Part shown: positions 50,395-58,423 of the stretch, piece by piece
How positions within the stretch are numbered: position 1 is the first letter of the stretch
Layout of the letters: each line of letters begins with the position of its first letter
NCBI RefSeq assembly: GCF_900168325.1
Contig: NZ_FVZE01000002.1
Span: 558,001 to 622,000 of the forward strand
Direction: 5' to 3'
DNA from: Novosphingobium mathurense
GTDB lineage: Bacteria > Pseudomonadota > Alphaproteobacteria > Sphingomonadales > Sphingomonadaceae
Length of the DNA: 64,000 nt
The notes under the pieces: generated by a model
What the model was told of the DNA's origin: nothing
What the model saw: the letters and a program-made list of their open reading frames with translations, nothing else
Database searches by the model: none
Position numbers and translations under genes: made by a program

Positions 50395-51063
50395 ATGACC
50401 ACCTATATAGCTTACGCTCGCGTCTCGACCGCTAAGCAAGGCCGCTCAGGCTTGGGCCTCGAAGCGCAACAGCAAGCGATAAATGCCTACCTCAAGCCAG
50501 AAGATACGTTGCTTGCACCTACATACGTAGAGGTGGAGAGCGGCAAGCGTAGTGACAGGCCAGAGCTGGCGAAGGCACTGAGCCATGCCAAACTGACTGG
50601 GGCAACGCTCCTCGTCGCGAAGCTGGACCGCTTGGCGCGTAATGTCCGCTTCCTGCACTCGGTCCTAGAAAGCGGTGTGGAGGTTGCCTTCTGCGATCTC
50701 CCTCAGGTGCAAGGTGCGATGGGCCGCTTCATTGTCAATCAGATGGCGGGCGTTGCAGAGCTTGAGGCCGGATTGATTTCGGAACGGACTAAGGCAGCAC
50801 TAAAGGCTGCGAAAGAGCGAGGGGTCCAGCTTGGCGGCTACCGTGGAGGCGAGAAGGTCGATCCGTCTTTAGGACTTGCGGAGCGTCAGCGTCGTGCTGA
50901 GGACTTCGCAGCTCGCGTCCGTCCGGTCATTGCGGAGGCTCAGGCTACGGGGGCGAACAGTCTCCGGCAGATTGCATCGTTCCTGACCGAGAAGGGGGTC
51001 CAGACAAGGCGCGGTGGACCATGGGACGCGGCGAAAGTTCGGAATGTAATGCAATCAATGTGA
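50395..51063 (+). CDS. Serine recombinase (resolvase/invertase family)
   Basis: The 222-residue protein has the catalytic N-terminal domain of small serine recombinases: YARVSTAKQG with nucleophile Ser11, LVAKLDRLARN with the Arg cluster, and MAGVAELEAGLISERTKAALKAAK, the long E helix. The C-terminal part (RQIASFLTEKGVQTRRGGPWDAAKVRNVMQ) is a Recombinase-type helix-turn-helix. It could resolve or invert DNA or, less likely, mediate integration. A second site-specific recombinase in an element that already has a tyrosine integrase is unusual. ATG 50395 lacks a strong ribosome-binding site. Confidence 0.9.
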   Translation: MTTYIAYARVSTAKQGRSGLGLEAQQQAINAYLKPEDTLLAPTYVEVESGKRSDRPELAKALSHAKLTGATLLVAKLDRLARNVRFLHSVLESGVEVAFCDLPQVQGAMGRFIVNQMAGVAELEAGLISERTKAALKAAKERGVQLGGYRGGEKVDPSLGLAERQRRAEDFAARVRPVIAEAQATGANSLRQIASFLTEKGVQTRRGGPWDAAKVRNVMQSM

Positions 51064-51213
51064 TGAGTTTTTGACTTTTGATTATTGGGGCATTCCGCAA
51101 ATGCAGTAAGTCTATGATAGTAGACTAAATAATTTTCATTTCAGCATCTTTTTGTATTGCCGCCGGAATCTCGATTCCCTACGTCAACGCCTCCACTGGC
51201 AATGAGGGAATAC

Positions 51214-51420
51214 ATGCAAGGCAGTTTTGAACTTGAAGGCGAAACTATCGTGGAACTCGATGACATGGGTGATGAAAGCATTGTCCTTAGCCAAGTCACA
51301 GAGTCAGGGGACCTGCACAGGGTAGTGCTGGAATGGCCTCAGCTTATACAGGCTGTGGAGGTCCTGCGGCCTCGCTACGAACCGAAAAACACAGAGCGGC
51401 CTGCGGAGCTTGCGGCCTAA
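51214..51420 (+). CDS. Small hypothetical acidic protein
   Basis: The 68-residue product (MQGSFELEGETIVELDD...) is acidic with alternating strands and no membrane segment. I do not recognise it. AGGGAA lies five bases before ATG 51214; an in-frame ATG at 51202 and a TTG at 51157 are alternatives. It follows the serine recombinase by about 150 bases on the same strand. Confidence 0.5.
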   Translation: MQGSFELEGETIVELDDMGDESIVLSQVTESGDLHRVVLEWPQLIQAVEVLRPRYEPKNTERPAELAA

Positions 51421-51566
51421 CAGGCAAGAGAAGGCGAGTGGGTGTCGTTACGCAAAAAACGTTACCGGTATACCCCTTGCCCACCCTTAGTGTACTGGGG
51501 GCTTCAAGTCTGCTTGGAGTGGGACAGAGAGGAAATAACATAGAGATTACCTCTCCTAGTCCTACC

Positions 51567-52952
51567 TCAGGCCATGACCTCAGGCATGACCCCAAGCATT
51601 TCCTTGAACTTCTCCTGCAAGGTTGCCCTAGCCAAGCTCTCAGCCTCCACCGGGACGATAAGACTATCGTGGACTGTGAGCGAAGGCACATCATGGTCGA
51701 AGGCCAGTGTCTCCATGCAAGCCAACATGATTTCACTTTCTAGGAACTGAAGCTCACCCCAGCCTGCCGGGACAGACCTTCCATCGCTTTGAATGAGAGC
51801 CAGCTTCTCAAGGATAGTGTCTCCCGTCCTACCGATGGGATAATCCTTCTTCACATCAATGCCATGCTTGCTGAGCAATTCGTCGGATGCATCTTTTGGC
51901 CACCTTAGGTGCCGCTTGCCATGACTCATGGTCATCGTGACCCACTGTTTCACGACAGACCTAGGGATGCCTTCAACAGCATAGGGGTCGCTATCAAGGC
52001 ATTCGACCGGAAGGTGCCCCAAGCCTACGAGAAGGGTCAGATGGCTGGATTGAATGTCCAGTTCGACTGTAGGATCGCCATTGATCGATATGGCCTTCCT
52101 CGCCTCCTTCTTGGCGTTCTGGTAGCTCTCCCTTCCGGGGGTATACAGCCTCCCTCCCTGTCTCCAATCATGGTCAGGCTTGTCGCCTTCGGAGAAGATG
52201 CGCTTGAGCTGGACCGTGGGGCCATAAGGCTCGATACGCTGAGAGCTGAGATAATCATTCAGTTTATCCATTCGCGAAACCATTGCGGAGACTACAGGGT
52301 CTTTCAGGTCAATCGGAAGCGGATGCCCCTTAGTAACTCCTGTAGACCGTGGAGGCTTTCCGCCCCTCAGGATCACGCTGACCGGGCGTTTCCCCTGCGC
52401 CTTCTCCACGGCTCCGCTATCGCGTTCGAAATGTTCAGACCAGTTGGCGTGGTTGATACCCTGATCTTCGAACAACTGGCGTAGGTGGTCTGTCGCCCTA
52501 AAGCGGGTGGCCTGCTGATTTGCGATTTGCCACTTGCCTCCGGTCAGTTCGGTTTTGGTCCAGAATTGTCTGCCGGTCACGACCTCAAGCATCGTGCCGT
52601 CCATTGCCTCGACGATGGGGCGAAAGACCCGATAGCCGATAGCCTCCCCAGTGAAGCCTTCAGGGCGAAGTGAGCGGTAAAGCCATCCGCCATTGTCCGC
52701 AGGGTCACGATGCAACAGGTCGGCTATAAGTGCGCCGAACGCCACCCTCTGCTTGGCGCGAGGATTCCGCTTCTGCTTGTCGCGCAGCAAGCCGTCTAAG
52801 AGTTCCTCGCACAGGCTCACGGCCACCCCAGACGCAGGGCGGTCCAGTAGGGTCGCGTAGATAGCCCGCGCATGTTCCTCGTTTCGTGATTGCACACGAG
52901 GCTGGGGTGCAGGGTCTTGAGGAAGCGCAGGGCAGTCTTGAGTGAGAGACAT
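51567..52952 (-). CDS. Compact polymerase-like protein (family A DNAP / single-subunit RNAP fold)
   Basis: The 461-residue protein carries the three palm/finger motifs of family-A DNA polymerases and T7-type RNA polymerases in order: motif A as VELDIQSSH with Asp299, motif B as RSVVKQWVTMTMSHGKR with Arg331, Lys335 and Gly345, and motif C as LTVHDSLIVP with His428-Asp429-Ser430. The KQxVxT...G of motif B looks more like single-subunit RNA polymerases, while the short A-to-B spacing (36 residues to the Lys) is shorter than in either family. A preceding GGRLYTPG...R..I.I.G segment matches the palm entry region. No exonuclease domain is seen. No ribosome-binding site precedes the ATG. It may replicate or transcribe the element. 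Confidence 0.65.
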   Translation of the reverse strand: MSLTQDCPALPQDPAPQPRVQSRNEEHARAIYATLLDRPASGVAVSLCEELLDGLLRDKQKRNPRAKQRVAFGALIADLLHRDPADNGGWLYRSLRPEGFTGEAIGYRVFRPIVEAMDGTMLEVVTGRQFWTKTELTGGKWQIANQQATRFRATDHLRQLFEDQGINHANWSEHFERDSGAVEKAQGKRPVSVILRGGKPPRSTGVTKGHPLPIDLKDPVVSAMVSRMDKLNDYLSSQRIEPYGPTVQLKRIFSEGDKPDHDWRQGGRLYTPGRESYQNAKKEARKAISINGDPTVELDIQSSHLTLLVGLGHLPVECLDSDPYAVEGIPRSVVKQWVTMTMSHGKRHLRWPKDASDELLSKHGIDVKKDYPIGRTGDTILEKLALIQSDGRSVPAGWGELQFLESEIMLACMETLAFDHDVPSLTVHDSLIVPVEAESLARATLQEKFKEMLGVMPEVMA

Positions 52953-53066
52953 GGGGCGGGTTCGTTGGAAGATCGTTGCAGGGTCAGTCCCACTTTCCCG
53001 AAGGAGGCGTAAGACTTTGGAACTAATAGACGCAGGGGGATGCAGAAGGGAACGGCATCTGAATTG

Positions 53067-53154
53067 CCCTCAGGGACTCCGTGGAGCGCGAAGGAGACTT
53101 CAAGGCTGTCATAGGGCCTATTCGTCACCTTCGCGCCCAGTGAGTCCCTGAGGG
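53067..53154. repeat. Long imperfect inverted repeat (about 31-bp arms)
   Basis: Bases 53067-53098 and the complement of 53124-53154 match at all but a few positions and one gap; each arm contains CCCTCAGGGACTC and GCGCGAAGG, separated by a 25-base loop. It occupies the gap between the polymerase-like gene start and the stop of the 812-residue gene. It may be a strong terminator, an origin, or a protein-binding cruciform. Confidence 0.75.
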
Positions 53155-53165
53155 GTTTCTAGGGC

Positions 53166-55604
53166 TTACTTCTTAATCTGGGCGACAAGAGGGCTAAGCA
53201 GGCTGCGTCCGAAATCGCGATGCTCAGCGCCGATACGGTCGAGAGCATCAGTCGCGAGGCTTTGGGCCTTCTCACGGCTGGAAGTATTTCCGATGGCTGT
53301 GATGGCCGTGGCAATCGTCTCTCTGGCGTCGTTCGGAAGCGAGCGGTCTTCGCGCACCGCAGAAAGTGTGTCTGTTACACGCTGCTGATTGGCCTTAGCC
53401 GTGGCTGCGTAGGCCGAGGGATTACGAACGGTGGTGGATTCTTGCAGCGACCGTTGGGCCTGCTCGCGCTTCGCGAACGCCTCCGCGACGGCTGGGGCAG
53501 TGGGTCGCTGTGTGCGATCAAGGCCAGTCTGCTCGAATAGCGCGGCATCGGCATCATGAGCCTGTCGCCACAGAGCGTCCGCCTCGTCAAAGGCAGCTTG
53601 TGCGGCCTCACGGCCAATGCGGGGCGAAACAGGCGAAGATGACCACTTGGGATCACGCTTCAAGACCCCATTGTCTGCCATGGATGCGAAGCGATCGATC
53701 AAGGCGTTCCCCGCCTTCCCCGCCATGAGTTTAGCAGGGTCATCCAGATAGGCTTGGAACTGGTCTTGGCTGATTGCCCCGTCTTTCAGGGCCTTGAGTG
53801 CCGCTGCGTCTTGCTCAGCCGGTAGTAGACCAGTCCTTTCGTAGATCGTGCCGCGCCAGCCCCCCGAGGGCTTCACGTTATCGCGAGAGTTGGCGATGGC
53901 TACCTTGCGGCCCTCGTTGGTCAGGCGTTCGGTTTCCTGCTGCATTGCCTTCTCGGCATTATAGGAGGCGTCCAGTGCATCGGCAGAGAGACGGGATAGG
54001 CTGTCATTGCCTGCATCATTAGCCGCGATGACTTCGGGCAGCTTAGCGAATCGCGGTGCCTTGTCTGCGAGTGCCAATGCATCCTTTGCCGCTCTGGCGT
54101 CCAGTCGCGACATAGCGGCACGACCGATACTTCCACCCACCGCGCCGCCGATGGGACCTCCGATCTTCCAGCCTGCGGTGGAGCCGATTGCATCGCCCAA
54201 GGACGCTGCGATGCGACTACCGGAACCACCGGCACGACCCTCAGGGACGTAAGCTCGAAGGCGTCGTGACTTTTCGATTGCTTCCGCCACTGCGTCTCCG
54301 GTTGCTGTGCCATCGCGGAGGGACTGGACTTCGTTATCCGAGAGTAGATGCCGCTTCGCCATTGCAGTCTGGAGGCGAGCCTTGGCCGAAGGAGGAAGGT
54401 CTAGCGCCTTGATCTCATCGACTGGGAGGTAGGACGCTTCAAGGTCGTTGATGCGGCTCAGGAGGGTAGATTGCTGAGATTGTGATAGCTTCCGCTTCGC
54501 ACTGTCTACAGTGAGAGTCCTCACAATCTTATCCAAGTCGTTGGCTACCTTGGCATCCGTGAGGGCGTGGGGATTCCCGGCCTGCTCCTTCACAAACTGA
54601 GCATCTGCCAGCTTCGGAAGGAGGCGACGGGCGAGGGGACTGACAGCCGCTTCGCCTGCCTTGGCTGCGCCGTGGAGCGCAGCGCCTCCGATAGCGCCAA
54701 GGGCCGCGCCTCCTGCTGTTCCGTCGAGTCGGTCGGTAATGTCGCCTTCGTCAGAACCAAAGCCGTAAGCGGCGCCGTAAGCTGCGCCAGTGGCTGCGCT
54801 GCGGCCTAGCTTGCCGAGGGTGGTGGCGGCTTTGAGACCTCCAAGTCCTCCGGTGACAGGGAGAAGCCCCCCAGCAATGCCACCGCCTGCGAAATAGCCG
54901 AAATGCTCATCTTCTGCGGCCTTCTTTACGTCGCGATAGGCGTCAATGTTCTCGTTGGCGGCTTCGGACAGACCCTTGCCGTCCCAGACAGAGCTTTTGC
55001 CTAGGCCCGGAATGACGGCAGCAAGACCGCCTCCAATTTCGTCATCTAGGCCGAAAGTCAGGCCGTCCAGCGCCCCAAGGCCAAAGGCCCCAAGACGCGA
55101 GGTGCGCTCAGGCGCGGGGGTTGCTTGTGCCTTCGGAGGCGTAGGGCCGTTCGGCTGGCCCTTGAGACTGGCTTGATATGCGGCTTCTTGCTCAGCCGCC
55201 CAAGTGTCGTTGAAACGGTCATGAGCTGGATCATAGGCGTTTCCGCCGAAGCCATCCGGGGCGTAGATTTCCGGTTCGCTTCCCGCAGATTCAGACGAAG
55301 CAACCGAGGTTGGCGTTTCGGTGGCGGAAGTCGGCTTCCTGCCTCCGTCAATGTGGGCGACCGTTTTCCCAAACTCACGCTGAGCGCGGGAGGTCACTTG
55401 GTCAGGCGTAATGTCTCCGGGAGCGTTGCGGTAAACGTGCGATGACCCGTCCGAGAAGGATACGGTAATGTCTCGTGACGCAGGCGCAGATCGCGCTGAG
55501 GCAGCGATCTCTGCGACTGTGGCTTCCTGTTCCTGAGGGGAGAGCTTCAGGAAGCTGTCATCGACTTCGACACGGCCTACGCCGTCGATTTCGATAGTTG
55601 GCAT
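53166..55604 (-). CDS. Phage internal virion/ejection-like protein
   Basis: The 812-residue protein starts with IEIDGVGRVEVDDSFLKLSP, a beginning shared by many podoviral structural proteins, then a Pro/Thr-rich linker (about 100-180). A Gly/Ala-rich membrane-active region (about 175-335) has repeated glycine-zipper stretches (GAFGLGALDGLTFGLDD; GYFAGGGIAGGLLPVTGG; GGAALGAIGGAALHGAAKAGEA), and a long helical C-terminus follows. This is the layout of ejection proteins that form a DNA channel through the host envelope. No lysozyme motif is visible. Its presence without capsid genes is odd. GGAAA precedes ATG 55604. Function is inferred from composition and N-terminal pattern. Confidence 0.65.
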   Translation of the reverse strand: MPTIEIDGVGRVEVDDSFLKLSPQEQEATVAEIAASARSAPASRDITVSFSDGSSHVYRNAPGDITPDQVTSRAQREFGKTVAHIDGGRKPTSATETPTSVASSESAGSEPEIYAPDGFGGNAYDPAHDRFNDTWAAEQEAAYQASLKGQPNGPTPPKAQATPAPERTSRLGAFGLGALDGLTFGLDDEIGGGLAAVIPGLGKSSVWDGKGLSEAANENIDAYRDVKKAAEDEHFGYFAGGGIAGGLLPVTGGLGGLKAATTLGKLGRSAATGAAYGAAYGFGSDEGDITDRLDGTAGGAALGAIGGAALHGAAKAGEAAVSPLARRLLPKLADAQFVKEQAGNPHALTDAKVANDLDKIVRTLTVDSAKRKLSQSQQSTLLSRINDLEASYLPVDEIKALDLPPSAKARLQTAMAKRHLLSDNEVQSLRDGTATGDAVAEAIEKSRRLRAYVPEGRAGGSGSRIAASLGDAIGSTAGWKIGGPIGGAVGGSIGRAAMSRLDARAAKDALALADKAPRFAKLPEVIAANDAGNDSLSRLSADALDASYNAEKAMQQETERLTNEGRKVAIANSRDNVKPSGGWRGTIYERTGLLPAEQDAAALKALKDGAISQDQFQAYLDDPAKLMAGKAGNALIDRFASMADNGVLKRDPKWSSSPVSPRIGREAAQAAFDEADALWRQAHDADAALFEQTGLDRTQRPTAPAVAEAFAKREQAQRSLQESTTVRNPSAYAATAKANQQRVTDTLSAVREDRSLPNDARETIATAITAIGNTSSREKAQSLATDALDRIGAEHRDFGRSLLSPLVAQIKK

Positions 55605-55705
55605 ATTAGATATTTTCCATGGAATTGCAGGACCTCTCAGTGGTTTCGTCTGAAGGTGTGCGCACAGTGACGAAGGGGTGAGAGGCAGGGGGTTAGTTGT
55701 TGGGG

Positions 55706-56182
55706 TCAGGCTGCGTCTGGATTGTCACGCCATTCGCGAATCCAGCGACAACCGGAGGAAACGGTGACGCCGAACTTCTCGGCAAGCGCGGTCCCTGTGC
55801 AGCCGGTGGCGAGCCAGTGGCAGTGAGCTGCCTCATGTCTGGCCGCATAGCGTAAGGTGTTTGTGACCCTCTTATGGTCTGAGACTTGAAGCGCCCGCAG
55901 GTGCGTTGGTTCGCAGCACAGCCGCTGGCCGCACTTGTGGTCAATTTCGAGGCCCTTAGGCCATTCGTTCCAGCCGTTATGAGCGCGGAAGATGAAGCGA
56001 TGAAAAGCCTCTTTGACCTTTCGGTCTCCCACCTTCCAAGTTTTGTAGAGGTAGCCGTCTGCATTAGGCTTGTGGGAGACACAGACTTGGCAAGGCTTTG
56101 CTAATCCGGGAAGCGGGGCCTCCAGGGCAAAGAAGCGCATCGTTGTGGCTTGCCTATAGGATGGTTGCAGTCCGTCTCTCAC
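55706..56182 (-). CDS. HNH endonuclease (phage type) with C-terminal helix-turn-helix
   Basis: The 158-residue protein has an HNH_3-type core (AFHRFIFRAHNGWNEWPKGLEIDHKCGQRLCCEPTHLRALQ) with the DH pair and zinc-binding cysteines, and a C-terminal wHTH (GTALAEKFGVTVSSGCRWIREWRDN), the AP2/HNH-like layout of free-standing homing endonucleases in phages. The start GTG at 56182 overlaps the stop of the upstream gene by four bases; ATG 56140 is the alternative. It probably nicks or cuts DNA during element spread. Confidence 0.8.
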   Translation of the reverse strand: MRDGLQPSYRQATTMRFFALEAPLPGLAKPCQVCVSHKPNADGYLYKTWKVGDRKVKEAFHRFIFRAHNGWNEWPKGLEIDHKCGQRLCCEPTHLRALQVSDHKRVTNTLRYAARHEAAHCHWLATGCTGTALAEKFGVTVSSGCRWIREWRDNPDAA

Positions 56183-56703
56183 AGGGCGATGCTCTGAGCG
56201 ATTTCAGGGTGATAATGACTGAGCAGGCGTTTCGCCCACTTCCGCCTATCTCCTATGCCTCCCGGAGACCGGACGATGGCGAGAGCCTCAGCCGTAGCCT
56301 TTGCGCCGTCTTCGTCGTCAGGGGCAATGACCCCTTGCGATTGGAGCTTGGAGACGAGAGCGTCGGCTTCTAGCCGTGCTGCGGTCTTCGCTACAGCGGC
56401 GGATCGATGGTCCCATCCTACGGGTGTGCCGGGGAAACGCCCCTTTCGAGCCATGTTCTGAGGCTTGCGACGGGCTGCTAGTTCTTTGGCATAGGCTGAG
56501 CGTTCTTCCGGCGTCCTGAGCTTATCCCAGATTCCAGCCTTCCTATTCGGATTGCGGGGCTTAGGAGGCGCTGGGGGCGGCGGGGCCATAGGTTCTGCCA
56601 GTGCCTTTTCGACAAAGCTGGCTACAGTTTCGGGTGTGTCTGGCCGAGACGTACGGGGAGGTTTCCGCGTCCGCTTAGGAGACGCGAAGGATCGTTTGGT
56701 CAT
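56179..56703 (-). CDS. Basic hypothetical protein (possible small-terminase-like)
   Basis: The 174-residue protein is strongly basic with a Pro/Lys-rich N-terminus (about 1-60), then helical segments (SAYAKELAARRKPQNMARKGRFPGTPVGWD; KWAKRLLSHYHPEIAQSIAL). The composition suggests nucleic-acid binding. A role as a small terminase or regulator is only a guess. It is coupled to the HNH gene. ATG 56703 lacks a strong ribosome-binding site. Confidence 0.55.
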   Translation of the reverse strand: MTKRSFASPKRTRKPPRTSRPDTPETVASFVEKALAEPMAPPPPAPPKPRNPNRKAGIWDKLRTPEERSAYAKELAARRKPQNMARKGRFPGTPVGWDHRSAAVAKTAARLEADALVSKLQSQGVIAPDDEDGAKATAEALAIVRSPGGIGDRRKWAKRLLSHYHPEIAQSIAL

Positions 56704-57270
56704 AGTGATTTTGTGGGATTGACCTTGGGTAAGGTCTGGAAGTGATGTTAGAAGGAAGGCTGAAAGGGAATGACCCTTATTTTCAATCCTATGGGCGGGG
56801 CTTAGGGGTCACTCAAAAGTGAAGGCTGAGAGCTGGCTTTGAGTGTGGCCGAAAGCGTATCTTCTTAAATCCGGCTTTTATTCCCGGACTGGCAACAAGA
56901 GCACAGGCTCCTGCTTAAATCCGGCTTTTATTCCGAATGGCAGAAAACCGTGGGTTTCGGCAGGTGCCGGGAAACGCTGGAACAGTGCGGTCTTGTTGTC
57001 TGTTCTCCTTAAGTAGGCACTATATTCCGATTTTTGATATTTCTTTTTGAAATCAGTTGCTTGATAGTCGTCATTCGAAGTGCCGAAATTCATGTTTTGC
57101 GAACCACTCGCAATAGTAGGGAATCTGCGGATCACTTACCGAAAACCGGCAGAAAACCGTCGAAGTACCGCCTTGATATGTCCGGGGGGCTGGGGAGCGC
57201 CTTTTAGGATCGAACAGGGACGCGAGAAATCAACTCTCAAAGCGGACGTCAAGAAAGGCAAAGTATCTGC
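56704..57270. other. Repeat-bearing non-coding region of the element
   Basis: This 567-base region has a 21-bp direct repeat (annotated), the 13-mer GGCAGAAAACCGT at 56939-56951 and 57148-57160, and AT-rich patches near 57015-57050. A short open frame on the minus strand (56878-57135) spans one repeat copy and is not convincing. The layout suits an origin, packaging site or regulatory region. Confidence 0.5.
56864..56934. repeat. 21-bp direct repeat, 50-bp period
   Basis: CTTAAATCCGGCTTTTATTCC occurs exactly at 56864-56884 and 56914-56934, one period of 50 bases. Together with the nearby GGCAGAAAACCGT copies it gives an iteron-like arrangement. Confidence 0.8.
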
Positions 57271-58206
57271 CTATTTGTTAGTTTGACTTGCCTCTGCGTC
57301 ATTGGGATCGTCTATCAACGTAACCTTCTTATGGTGCTTCAGGGCGTCAAGACTGCTCGCTACTCGTTCAAGCGTGGTGCGGCCAATCACAAGGAACGGA
57401 GGCCAGCGGATCGTTGCTAACTTCCCCGGAATCAATTGAACAAAGCCCGGTATCGTTTTGAGCGAAAGATCGACCTCACCTCGAATGCATAGCGCGAAAA
57501 TGAAGATGCCGCCGAAGCCTACCGCGATAGTCTTTACGTTCCTTCCGGGCGTATGTGTAGAGAGATGGGTCTTCATCGCAGCTTCTATGAAGTGTGTTCG
57601 ATAGTAAGAATGGGCACTGGCATCGCGGCAATAGGCCATAGCGAGCTGCAAACTGGCAGGTATCGCGCGGTTCACGTAAAAAGCTGTGCGTTCGTCTTGG
57701 GTGAATATTGGGTCTGCATTAGTCCAGTCGAGGACCATGAGCTTGAACGTGAAATATTCTGTTAGTAGTTGTTGGGACTCCGCACCAAGCGCTAAATGTC
57801 CCCCTCTCATCATAGCGCTGAGAATCGCCTTGGCGTTTTCCTCATAAGCGCTCATCCACCCATTGTTGCACGTACTGCATACTCGCTTGATCGCGACTTT
57901 CGCGACCGAACCCTGACGCTTTCGTTCAGACGTCCGCGACATGATGCTCTTTGTTACTGGCGCATCAAGCGTGAGCTGGGTGTGGTTCGGGAACTGAGGT
58001 AAGAGTTTGTGCGCCCATTTCGGCCAGACGTGTTCGCTGCTATTGGCTGGTTTGCCGCAGAAGATGCATGTCTTTAGGCCATACTTGAACGGCTTCTTTG
58101 CCAACAACTTGCCCTCACGCGTTCCTCGGCAGCGAACAATATAACTAGGAGCTTCGTTGCGGCCAGTGAGTCTCAACGTTGTCACCAGCAGAAATTTGCG
58201 CCCCAT
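57271..58206 (-). CDS. HNH-like zinc-binding protein, possible nuclease cargo
   Basis: The 311-residue protein has an N-terminal zinc/HNH-like module: CIFC (Cys47, Cys50), SSEHVWPKW (His59) and VCSTCNNGWMSAYEENAK (Cys110, Cys113, Asn114). This 'CxxC...EHxxPxW...CxxCNxGWM' pattern is recurrent in uncharacterised proteins of mobile elements. The remaining 190 residues are mixed alpha/beta with a hydrophobic stretch (KTIAVGFGGIFIFALCI). It may be a restriction-like or defence nuclease, or an element-maintenance factor. No ribosome-binding site is seen before ATG 58206. It is the cargo gene closest to attR. Confidence 0.6.
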   Translation of the reverse strand: MGRKFLLVTTLRLTGRNEAPSYIVRCRGTREGKLLAKKPFKYGLKTCIFCGKPANSSEHVWPKWAHKLLPQFPNHTQLTLDAPVTKSIMSRTSERKRQGSVAKVAIKRVCSTCNNGWMSAYEENAKAILSAMMRGGHLALGAESQQLLTEYFTFKLMVLDWTNADPIFTQDERTAFYVNRAIPASLQLAMAYCRDASAHSYYRTHFIEAAMKTHLSTHTPGRNVKTIAVGFGGIFIFALCIRGEVDLSLKTIPGFVQLIPGKLATIRWPPFLVIGRTTLERVASSLDALKHHKKVTLIDDPNDAEASQTNK

Positions 58207-58311
58207 CTGATCGGGACAGGCGTAAGGCGCGAAAACGGCAAGGTGGAGTGAGAGATTCGCGGCTCAGGTGCGCGACAGGCCACTGCTTCGGGTCTTTTGG
58301 GGAGGGGCATT

Positions 58312-58334
58312 TGCCCCACCTAGATTGCCCCACC
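58312..58334. repeat. Two direct TGCCCCACC copies near attR
   Basis: TGCCCCACC occurs at 58312-58320 and 58326-58334, about 45-70 bases from the att core. Together with the inverted pair near attL these are candidate integrase arm-binding sites. Confidence 0.6.
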
Positions 58335-58379
58335 CTCTAGTCATCATTGGCGGTTTTACGCCTAAACCCTTGAAAACTC

Positions 58380-58423
58380 TGGAGGCCCGAGCCGGAATCG
58401 AACCGGCGTATACGGATTTGCAG
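58380..58423. repeat. attR: 44-bp repeat within tRNA-Cys
   Basis: Identical to 46413-46456. It forms the 3' part of the intact tRNA-Cys gene, so insertion leaves a functional tRNA. Confidence 0.95.

Larger units (their letters stand above)
46413..58423. mobile_element. 12-kb integrative element in tRNA-Cys
   Basis: The element lies between two identical 44-bp repeats, the right one being the 3' end of tRNA-Cys. It encodes a tyrosine integrase, a serine recombinase, a polymerase-like protein, a phage ejection-like protein, two HNH-like proteins, a ParB-like protein, an outer-membrane barrel and unknowns. Its sequence is visibly less GC-rich than the flanks. The mix recalls T7-like temperate podoviruses, but no terminase, portal, capsid or tail gene is seen, so it is either a prophage remnant, a phage satellite or a novel integrative element. 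Confidence 0.88.

Noticed and set aside
53137..53150. T7-promoter-like word GGACTCACTGGG inside the inverted repeat
   Set aside because: The match to the T7 promoter core is short, lacks the TAATAC part, and I found no further clear copies in the element. Not strong enough to call a promoter.
56878..57135. 85-residue open frame on the minus strand
   Set aside because: It spans one copy of the 21-bp repeat, has no clear ribosome-binding site and no recognisable domain.
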